From Pseudomonas extremorientalis (GTDB lineage: Bacteria > Pseudomonadota > Gammaproteobacteria > Pseudomonadales > Pseudomonadaceae), in the NCBI RefSeq assembly GCF_001870465.1, contig NZ_MDGK01000015.1:682001-746000 (forward strand): a stretch of 64,000 nt of DNA, in the 5' to 3' direction. Every line of letters begins with the position of its first letter. Position 1 is the first letter of the stretch. The notes beneath the pieces were generated by a model that was not told where the DNA came from, did no database searches, and saw only the letters and a list, made by a program, of their open reading frames with translations. Positions 57,659-64,000 of the stretch are shown in pieces. A program made the position numbers and the translations under genes.

Positions 57659-58408
57659 GTGAAAATTTCAATTATCACCGTTTGCTATAATAGCGCGTCG
57701 ACTATCCGTGACACGTTGGAGTCTGTTCTTTCGCAAACCTATGAAGACATTGAATACATCGTGATTGATGGGGCTTCAAAGGACTCGACATTGGCCATTG
57801 TCTCCGAATACAAAGATCGCCTATCGACTGTACTGAGCGAGCCGGATAAGGGTATTTATGATGCGATGAATAAGGGTATCAAATGCGCGACAGGCGACTA
57901 CGTCGGCATTCTCAACTCGGATGATGTGTTTTCAAACAATTCAACCATTGAGGAACTAGTAAGTTTCTTGCAAGCCAACCCTGACTGTGACGCCTCGTAT
58001 GCAAACTTAGTGTTTGTCGAGCGAGGCAATACGGAAGTTATAACGCGCAAATATTCGTCTTCTGGGTTCTCCGCTTGGAAAATTCGTTTTGGCTTCATGA
58101 TTCCTCACCCTACCTTTTACGCACGTCGCAGCCTGTTCGAGCGGTTTGGCTACTATAAACTGGGCTATCGAGTCTCGGCGGACTTTGAGCTTATGGCGCG
58201 CTTTATCACACAGGGTATCAAGATTGCCAGGCATGATTCCAATATGGTCAAAATGCGTCAGGGCGGAATTAGCACGACAGGGTTTTGGTGGAAAGTACAC
58301 CAAAACATGGAAATTGTCAGAGCCTGTAGAGAGAACGGCATCTATACCAACATTTTCATGATCGCCATGAAAATCCCTTTCAAAGTTGCCAGCTACTTTT
58401 TTAAATGA
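57659..58408 (+). CDS. Family 2 glycosyltransferase (WcaE-like)
   Basis: The 249-aa protein has ISIITVCYNSASTIRDTLES, VIDGASKDST, SEPDKGIYDAMNKGI and LNSDDVFS. It shares the GIYDAMNKGI signature with the transferase encoded at 49606 but is shorter. The GTG at 57659 lies four bases after the manC stop; its end overlaps the epimerase gene by ATGA. It probably adds one of the first sugars after initiation, judging by position. Confidence 0.84.
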   Translation: MKISIITVCYNSASTIRDTLESVLSQTYEDIEYIVIDGASKDSTLAIVSEYKDRLSTVLSEPDKGIYDAMNKGIKCATGDYVGILNSDDVFSNNSTIEELVSFLQANPDCDASYANLVFVERGNTEVITRKYSSSGFSAWKIRFGFMIPHPTFYARRSLFERFGYYKLGYRVSADFELMARFITQGIKIARHDSNMVKMRQGGISTTGFWWKVHQNMEIVRACRENGIYTNIFMIAMKIPFKVASYFFK

Positions 58409-59376
58409 AGTCCGTGAATAAGGTTCTACTTACAGGGGCGACCGGCTTTGTCGGTTCGCGGCTCTTGGGCCTTTGGCTAGAGGAGGGGCGTCGTTCGATT
58501 GTCGTCGGGTCCCGATCTGATCACGCGGATATTGGAACGTGTTGCCAGGTATTCAACCTAGGGGGATTTGGTGCCGATACGGTGTGGCACGACGCACTGG
58601 CTGGTGTCGATTGTGTCGTTCATCTAGCCGGGCGTGCTCACGTCATGTCGCAGGAGAGCAATGCGCTGGCGCTGTTCCGCGAATCCAATACCGAGGCTAC
58701 CCTTAATTTGGCAAGGCAAGCGGCCGCACAGGGTGTACAGCGATTCGTTTTTATCAGCTCAATCGGTGTGAATGGTGCACTTACCACCGAACAGCCTTTC
58801 TCAGAAACTTCTGTCCCTTCGCCACATGCGGATTACGCAGTTTCAAAACTGGAAGCAGAAACGGGTTTGATGCAACTTTCCAAAACCACGGAAATGGAAA
58901 TTGTCATTATTCGACCGCCCTTGGTGTATGCGGCTCATGCTCCAGGGAACTTTCGTCGCCTGCTCAAGCTTGTTCATTCGGGCATTCCCTTGCCTTTTGG
59001 GCGAGTGAAAAACAGTAGAAGCATGATTGCTCTGGAAAACCTGGTTGACCTCATCAGTGTTTGTGTGGATCACCCTGCGGCAGCGAATCAGGTGTTTTTG
59101 GCTTCCGATGGGGTTAATTTCTCCACTGCACAGATAATCGATCTTTTGGCCAAGGGCATGGGTCGAAAAGTGCGGTTGATCCCTTTGCCTGTGGGCCTGT
59201 TGAGAGTGTCTTCAAAACTATTGGGTAAGCCGGGACTCTATACCCAACTGTGTGGCTCGTTGCAGATAGATTCATCCAAAGCCAGGCAACTGCTCGGTTG
59301 GGTGCCACCTGTTCCGGCTGAAACAGCAATGATCAAGGCAGGGCAAGCGTTCAGTAACAAAGTCGTCGGTTCGTGA
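58405..59376 (+). CDS. wbpV: NAD-dependent epimerase/reductase, WbpV-like
   Basis: The SDR has 323 aa: LTGATGFVGSRLLGLWL, SSIGVNG and DYAVSKLEAE. In P. aeruginosa WbpV lies with wbpL and wbpM and is implicated, with WbpM, in making UDP-QuiNAc or UDP-FucNAc by reduction of UDP-4-keto-6-deoxy-GlcNAc. The same three-gene order here supports that role. It overlaps the upstream transferase. Confidence 0.82.
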   Translation: MKSVNKVLLTGATGFVGSRLLGLWLEEGRRSIVVGSRSDHADIGTCCQVFNLGGFGADTVWHDALAGVDCVVHLAGRAHVMSQESNALALFRESNTEATLNLARQAAAQGVQRFVFISSIGVNGALTTEQPFSETSVPSPHADYAVSKLEAETGLMQLSKTTEMEIVIIRPPLVYAAHAPGNFRRLLKLVHSGIPLPFGRVKNSRSMIALENLVDLISVCVDHPAAANQVFLASDGVNFSTAQIIDLLAKGMGRKVRLIPLPVGLLRVSSKLLGKPGLYTQLCGSLQIDSSKARQLLGWVPPVPAETAMIKAGQAFSNKVVGS

Positions 59377-59395
59377 AGCGTTGGAGTGGTATGTA

Positions 59396-60418
59396 ATGGT
59401 TTGGATTTTTTTTGTTATTGCTGGTGGCATTTCTCTTTTGCTAACGAGTGCTCTACGACGCTATGCGCTTTCCAAAAGCCTGATAGACATACCCAATGCC
59501 CGTAGTTCTCATACGATTCCAACCCCCCGCGGAGGAGGGGTGGCGATCGTACTGAGTTTCTTACTATTGTTGCCTGTGCTTTCGATATTTTCGCTTTTAC
59601 CTTGGGCATCTACCTGGGGGTTGCTAGGCGCCGGTGCCGGCATCGCGGTGTTGGGGTTCCTGGATGACCACGGCCATATCGCTGCTCGATGGCGGCTGCT
59701 TGGCCATTTCATTGCTGCGGCATGGGCACTTTTTTGGCTGGGTGGAATTCCTCCACTGACGCTATTCGGCGCCGTGGTTGATATGGGCTGGGTTGGGGGT
59801 GTGCTGTCTCTGTTCTACTTGGTATGGATGCTCAATCTTTATAACTTTATGGATGGGATCGATGGCTTGGCCAGTGTCGAGGCTCTCTGCGTTTGCCTAA
59901 GTGCGTCTCTGATTTATGCATTGATGGGTTTCGGTGCATTAGCATGGGCGCCATTACTGCTGTCATTTACGGTAGCGGGCTTTTTGTATTGGAACTTTCC
60001 CCCTGCGAAGATTTTCATGGGGGACGCTGGCAGTGGTTTCCTGGGGGTTACCTTGGGAATTTTATCCTTGCAAGCTGCCTGGACGTCTCCTTCTCTTGTA
60101 TGGGTCTGGCTGATCCTGATGGGGGTTTTTGTCGTGGATGCGACCTTCACACTTATCAGACGCTTGGTTCGTGGAGATAAAGTCTATGAAGCACACCGTA
60201 GCCATGCCTACCAATATGCGTCACGACGGTTTGGCCGTCATTTGCCTGTGACCTTGACAGTGGGGCTTGTGAACGTAGTTTGGCTTCTGCCATTGGCGTT
60301 GTGCGTTGGGCTATTTGGATTGGACGGTTTTTTGGGTGTGATAATTGCATATATCCCTTTAGCGATATTGGCTTGGAAGTTCCAAGCGGGTGCAGTTGAG
60401 AAAAGTCAAGCCGGGTAG
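59396..60418 (+). CDS. wbpL: Initiating glycosyl-1-phosphate transferase, WbpL-like (MraY/WecA family)
   Basis: The 340-aa integral membrane protein has about 10-11 hydrophobic segments. Family motifs are DIPNARSSHTIPTPRGGG, NFMDGIDGLA and FMGDAGSGFLG. It attaches N-acetylated amino-sugar-1-phosphate to undecaprenyl phosphate to start each repeat unit. The ATG at 59396 follows GGAG by nine bases; a TTG at 59381 is less likely. Confidence 0.9.
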   Translation: MVWIFFVIAGGISLLLTSALRRYALSKSLIDIPNARSSHTIPTPRGGGVAIVLSFLLLLPVLSIFSLLPWASTWGLLGAGAGIAVLGFLDDHGHIAARWRLLGHFIAAAWALFWLGGIPPLTLFGAVVDMGWVGGVLSLFYLVWMLNLYNFMDGIDGLASVEALCVCLSASLIYALMGFGALAWAPLLLSFTVAGFLYWNFPPAKIFMGDAGSGFLGVTLGILSLQAAWTSPSLVWVWLILMGVFVVDATFTLIRRLVRGDKVYEAHRSHAYQYASRRFGRHLPVTLTVGLVNVVWLLPLALCVGLFGLDGFLGVIIAYIPLAILAWKFQAGAVEKSQAG

Positions 60419-60483
60419 CAGGTCTCCGGAGGATATGTCGTATTAACGTTGTTTTTTGATGCTTGAACCGTTCGGAGGTAATT

Positions 60484-62478
60484 ATGGATATGTTACGGAC
60501 CTATTTGTTGGGCCTACCTCGCCGATATAAACGCTCCCTTCAGGTTCTCACTGACGTCGTGTTGGTATGGCTTGCGCTCTGGATGGCATTCGTTGTGCGT
60601 TTGGGTATCGATGAAATGATCAACCCAATCCGCATGCATCTCTGGCTCTTTATTTCTGCGCCCCTGATTGCAATTCCCTTGTTTGTTCGTTTTGGTATGT
60701 ATCGGGCGGTCATGCGTTATTTTGGTAACGATGCACTGATCGCCATTGTCAAGGCTGTAAGCCTTTCATCTTTGATTTTGGCAGTTGCTGTTTACTGGTA
60801 TAGCAATCATCAGAACGTGGTGCCGCGTTCAATCATTTTCAACTATTGGTGGCTTAGCCTTATCACTATAGGCGGACTTCGCTTGGCGATGCGCCAGTAC
60901 TTTTTGGGCGACTGGTTCACCGCGGCACAACATGTGCCGTTCACGAGTCGCGACAATGGGTTGCCTAAAGTGGCTATCTATGGAGCAGGTGCCGCGGGTA
61001 ATCAGTTGGTAGCGGCTCTGCGGATGGGACGGGTGATGCGACCGGTAGCGTTCATTGATGACGATGTAAGCATCAGTGATCGCGTCATTTCGGGCCTGCA
61101 GGTCTACAAGCCAAAGCATATTCAGCGCATGATCGACGCGACCGGGGCGGAGGAAATCTTGCTGGCGATCCCCTCTTCAAATCGTGGTCGACGCCGCGAA
61201 ATTCTAGGGTTTCTCGAGGGGTTTCCGCTTCACGTACGAAGCGTCCCAGGTTTCATGGACCTGGCCAGTGGTCGAGTCAAGGTAGACGATATCCAGGAAG
61301 TTGATATCGCCGATCTGCTTGGCCGTGACGCAGTTCCTGCCCAAGAGGATTTGCTGGAACATTGCATCAAGGGGCAGAGTGTTTTGGTCACCGGCGCCGG
61401 CGGCTCAATCGGATCTGAATTGTGTCGACAGATATTGACCCTTAAGCCGACGACATTGTTGCTGTTTGAACACAGCGAATTTAATCTCTACAGTATCCTG
61501 TCGGAGCTGGAACAACGGGTTGCGCGTGAGTCGTTGTCAGTCAAAATCTTGCCTATTTTAGGTTCTGTGCGTAATCAGCCAAAGTTGCTGGACGTCATGA
61601 AGACTTGGCACGTGGACACTGTTTATCATGCGGCGGCCTATAAACATGTACCGATGGTTGAGCATAATATTGCCGAAGGTGTATTGAATAACGTAATAGG
61701 CACACTCAACACTGCCCAGGCTGCACTGCAGGCAGGCGTTGCTAACTTTGTTCTGATTTCAACCGATAAAGCTGTCCGCCCAACCAACGTAATGGGTAGC
61801 ACCAAACGCTTGGCAGAACTGACGCTGCAGGCACTCAGTCGTGAATTGGCCCCCGTACTATTTGGTGATAGGTCCAATATTTCACGCGTTAATAAAACGC
61901 GCTTCACTATGGTTCGGTTCGGGAATGTGCTTGGGTCGTCCGGTTCTGTTATCCCGCTGTTTCACAAGCAGATCAAATCCGGCGGTCCGTTGACTGTCAC
62001 ACATCCCAAGATCACGCGTTACTTTATGACTATCCCTGAGGCAGCACAACTCGTGATCCAGGCCGGGTCTATGGGGCTAGGCGGCGATGTGTTTGTGTTG
62101 GATATGGGCGAGCCGGTAAAAATCGTGGAACTTGCGGAGAAAATGATCCACCTGTCGGGTCTGAGTGTGCGCTCCGAAAAAAATCTTCATGGTGATATTG
62201 CGATTGAGTTTACTGGGCTGCGTCCCGGCGAGAAACTTTACGAAGAGTTACTCATTGGCGACAACGTAGTTGCCACCAGGCATCCAATGATTATGAGTGC
62301 AAATGAAGACCACCTGTCTTGGGAAGCACTTAAAGCCAAACTGACGGAACTATTGGCTGCGGTAGAGGAGGACGACTACACTCGTGTCCGCCAACTCTTG
62401 CGCGACACCGTCAGCGGCTACTCCCCCGATGGCGAAATCGTCGACTGGATCTACCAACAACGCCGCCTCGAGCCGTGA
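60484..62478 (+). CDS. wbpM: Nucleotide-sugar 4,6-dehydratase WbpM
   Basis: The membrane-anchored dehydratase has 664 aa. Four N-terminal helices (about residues 15-135) precede a first Rossmann region (YGAGAAGNQLVAAL) and the catalytic SDR domain (VTGAGGSIGSELC, STDKAVRPTNVMGSTKR). Met replaces the usual catalytic Tyr, as in P. aeruginosa WbpM. It forms UDP-4-keto-6-deoxy-GlcNAc. GGAGG lies before the ATG. It is the conserved last gene of Pseudomonas O-specific antigen loci and is followed by a terminator. Confidence 0.96.
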   Translation: MDMLRTYLLGLPRRYKRSLQVLTDVVLVWLALWMAFVVRLGIDEMINPIRMHLWLFISAPLIAIPLFVRFGMYRAVMRYFGNDALIAIVKAVSLSSLILAVAVYWYSNHQNVVPRSIIFNYWWLSLITIGGLRLAMRQYFLGDWFTAAQHVPFTSRDNGLPKVAIYGAGAAGNQLVAALRMGRVMRPVAFIDDDVSISDRVISGLQVYKPKHIQRMIDATGAEEILLAIPSSNRGRRREILGFLEGFPLHVRSVPGFMDLASGRVKVDDIQEVDIADLLGRDAVPAQEDLLEHCIKGQSVLVTGAGGSIGSELCRQILTLKPTTLLLFEHSEFNLYSILSELEQRVARESLSVKILPILGSVRNQPKLLDVMKTWHVDTVYHAAAYKHVPMVEHNIAEGVLNNVIGTLNTAQAALQAGVANFVLISTDKAVRPTNVMGSTKRLAELTLQALSRELAPVLFGDRSNISRVNKTRFTMVRFGNVLGSSGSVIPLFHKQIKSGGPLTVTHPKITRYFMTIPEAAQLVIQAGSMGLGGDVFVLDMGEPVKIVELAEKMIHLSGLSVRSEKNLHGDIAIEFTGLRPGEKLYEELLIGDNVVATRHPMIMSANEDHLSWEALKAKLTELLAAVEEDDYTRVRQLLRDTVSGYSPDGEIVDWIYQQRRLEP

Positions 62479-62533
62479 TTTAACACTCTGTTACTCAAGC
62501 ATTTTTGACGAATGTCCAACATCGCCTAAGTTA

Positions 62534-62565
62534 GAAAAGCAGCTTTGGAAAAGCTGCTTTTCTTT
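62534..62565 (+). terminator. Terminator of the O-antigen operon
   Basis: The long stem GAAAAGCAGCTTT and AAAGCTGCTTTTC, around a two-base loop region, is followed by TTTT. It lies 56 bases after wbpM and ends transcription of the cluster. Confidence 0.88.
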
Positions 62566-62588
62566 TATCAATGTCATGGAGCGTCACA

Positions 62589-62921
62589 ATGCAAAACACC
62601 TACATCACCTCCCTGGTCTTCGCCTTCCTCGCTACTCTATCCGTAACAACCACCGCAGCCCCTTCCGTAAAACCCGGAGCTCCAACCCCCATCTCAGCGC
62701 AGATGTCCAAAAACGAGCAGTCCGCCAAGGTCAATCTGAATGCCGCTGACGCCGAAACCCTTCGTCGTGACCTTTTCGGCATCGGTGCCTCCAAAGCCAA
62801 AGCAATCGTTGCCTATCGTGAAAGCAATGGTCCATTCACTGCGGTGGATGAGTTGCTGGAAGTTAAGGGGATCGGCAAGGCTCTGCTGGAAAAGAATCGC
62901 GATAGGCTTGTCATCAACTAA
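62589..62921 (+). CDS. ComEA-family helix-hairpin-helix protein
   Basis: The 110-aa precursor has an N-terminal signal peptide (about 1-23). The tandem HhH region reads VNLNAADAETLRRDLFGIG and GPFTAVDELLEVKGIGKALLEKN, as in ComEA DNA receptors. Such proteins bind double-stranded DNA in the periplasm during uptake, but this short form next to wbpM is widely conserved in Pseudomonas and its role there is not established. GGAG lies before the ATG at 62589. Confidence 0.88.
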   Translation: MQNTYITSLVFAFLATLSVTTTAAPSVKPGAPTPISAQMSKNEQSAKVNLNAADAETLRRDLFGIGASKAKAIVAYRESNGPFTAVDELLEVKGIGKALLEKNRDRLVIN

Positions 62922-62935
62922 TCCAATGAGGGGAG

Positions 62936-62957
62936 GCCGGTCATTGGCCGGCTTTTT
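62936..62957 (+). terminator. Terminator of the comEA-like gene
   Basis: GCCGG-N7-CCGGC followed by TTTTT lies 15 bases after the stop. It overlaps the 3' end of the opposing TetR gene. Confidence 0.8.
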
Positions 62958-63519
62958 CATCTTGTGAAACCTGGGTTTTCAAGCTTCCCCGCACCACACC
63001 CATGATGCGCATCGCCATTGCCGAGTCTTGGACACTTCGAGCCAGCACAAGGGCACCCACCAGTGTCGACATCATCACCAGGCTTTGTGCATCACGTTGT
63101 CCATCCCCCAGCGCTGTCTCAATCTGCTGAAGCCTTGCGCCGAGCACAGCATCTGTAGTCGCGCTGTGTTGGCCTCTCAGCCCCAACTCGGAAGACATGG
63201 TCGGCAATGGGCAGCCTTCAGCCGGCGAGATCAGGTGCCATTCAGACAGGTAACTATCAATGAATGCTTCCAGCGGCCGGTCCTGGCTGAACAATATCTC
63301 GCAATGCGCATCCAGCTCGGCAGCTGCGGCTTGCAGCGCCTTTTCCACCAGTTCGTCCTTGGATTTGAAGTGCGCGTAGAAACCGCCATGGGTCAAGTCC
63401 AGGGCTTTCATCAAAGGCTGCAAGCCGGTCGCGCCGATCCCGTCGCGACGAAAGCGTACCGAGGCTTCCTTGATGATGCGTTGGTGGGTCTTGGCTTTGT
63501 GGTCGGATGAGTAACGCAT
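62941..63519 (-). CDS. TetR-family transcriptional regulator
   Basis: The 192-aa protein has an N-terminal HTH (THQRIIKEASVRFRRDGIGA, then LTHGGFYAHFKSKDEL). The C-terminal ligand-binding domain resembles the AcrR/NemR-like subgroup with a conserved GCPLPTMSSEL segment. It probably represses nearby or unlinked genes in response to a small molecule. It is divergent from the GntR gene. The effector is unknown. Confidence 0.88.
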   Translation of the reverse strand: MRYSSDHKAKTHQRIIKEASVRFRRDGIGATGLQPLMKALDLTHGGFYAHFKSKDELVEKALQAAAAELDAHCEILFSQDRPLEAFIDSYLSEWHLISPAEGCPLPTMSSELGLRGQHSATTDAVLGARLQQIETALGDGQRDAQSLVMMSTLVGALVLARSVQDSAMAMRIMGVVRGSLKTQVSQDEKAGQ

Positions 63520-63640
63520 AGGTGGGCCTCAGTGACAGGCTGGCATTTTAACCGACTTGAATCTTTTTACACGCTGACACGTTGGCATGGAAAGTGATTA
63601 CCTGCCCGTCAAGGATTGTTCAACAATCGTGAAGGTAACC

Positions 63641-64000
63641 ATGACACTCAGTTTGTCTCTAGCCGACCAGATTGCCCTGGAGCTCCGCGCCGACATCATC
63701 GGCGGGCGATTGCTGCCAGGCATGCCATTAGTCGAAGTGGAACTGGTCAACGCCTACAACGCATCGCGCAATACGATCCGTGAAGCGTTGCACCGCCTTG
63801 GGCAAGAAGGGTTGACCCGTTATGTGCGCAATAAAGGCGTGATGGTCCGGCGGGTCGCGCGCGAGGAAGTGCGGGATTTATTTGTCGTGCGCCGCACCCT
63901 GGAGCTGCAGGCCATCGCCCAGAGCGGCCGTCTGACAGAGGATCAATCCAGGCGCATGCAGAACGCCATCGATGCCACCACCCTGGCCCGCGAGCGCGAA
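63641..64000 (+). CDS. GntR-family (FCD-type) regulator, 5' part
   Basis: The ATG at 63641, after GAAGGT, opens a frame that remains open for 120 codons to the window edge. It encodes a winged helix (LADQIALELRADIIGGRL, then NASRNTIREALHRLGQEG) and the start of an FCD effector domain (LFVVRRTLELQA). The rest lies outside. Regulators of this family bind short palindromes like that at 10905, but the distance makes a direct link speculative. Confidence 0.88.
   Translation, partial: MTLSLSLADQIALELRADIIGGRLLPGMPLVEVELVNAYNASRNTIREALHRLGQEGLTRYVRNKGVMVRRVAREEVRDLFVVRRTLELQAIAQSGRLTEDQSRRMQNAIDATTLARERE

Noticed and set aside
38523..62478. Mobile elements or transposase remnants in the O-antigen locus
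   Set aside because: Despite the mosaic composition I saw no transposase motif, terminal inverted repeats or target-site duplications.

Overview
The window reads as chromosome of a fluorescent Pseudomonas, most likely the P. fluorescens group. The grounds are the ubiG-mupP-yciK and mtnA-gyrA-serC-pheA-hisC-tyrA/aroA-cmk-rpsA-ihfB-wzz order of Pseudomonas, REP/REPIN repeats typical of the group, and an L-amino acid amidase that closely resembles LaaA of P. azotoformans as I remember it. No rRNA, tRNA, insertion sequence, prophage or CRISPR array was seen.

Layout. (a) 1-7.8 kb is a mixed housekeeping/accessory stretch: 3' part of ppnN, an LpxO-like dioxygenase, fabV, a lone ExoY-like nucleotidyl cyclase (a type III effector family), a HAD hydrolase, a LysR regulator and an ArgD-like aminotransferase. 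(b) 7.8-12.5 kb looks like a purine/nucleoside transport island: punR, punC, a Tsx-like outer-membrane channel and an NCS2 permease. (c) 12.6-20.7 kb is a plant-signal-type LuxR solo (PipR-like) flanked by two S33 peptidase/amidase genes and followed by a complete dipeptide ABC transporter. Lux-box-like palindromes sit in front of both peptidase genes. (d) 20.9-25.7 kb holds yciK, mupP, ubiG, mtaD and mtnA; the encoded MtnA lacks its expected catalytic cysteine. (e) 26-38.1 kb carries gyrA, the serine/aromatic/histidine genes serC-pheA-hisC-tyrA/aroA-cmk, rpsA, ihfB and lapA. (f) 38.5-62.5 kb is the O-specific antigen locus, bounded by wzz and wbpM as in P. aeruginosa. (g) 62.6-64 kb has a ComEA-like protein, a TetR regulator and the start of a GntR regulator.

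The O-antigen locus has a Wzx/Wzy plan. It contains a contiguous CDP-3,6-dideoxyhexose module (rfbI-F-G-H-S-E, then wzx) in the order known from Salmonella group D, which predicts CDP-paratose and CDP-tyvelose. It also has a GDP-L-fucose module (manC, gmd, fcl, plus a second Gmd-like protein), a QuiNAc/FucNAc-type initiation module (wbpV-wbpL-wbpM), four further glycosyltransferases and a polymerase. A formyltransferase gene on the opposite strand next to wzz is broken by one base near two six-base G runs. The segment from about 45 to 52 kb is visibly richer in A+T than its surroundings, which suggests horizontal acquisition.

The observations most worth following are the isolated ExoY-like cyclase, the Salmonella-type tyvelose module, the PipR-like locus with paired lux boxes, the MtnA Cys-to-Gly change, and the homopolymer frameshift in the formyltransferase.
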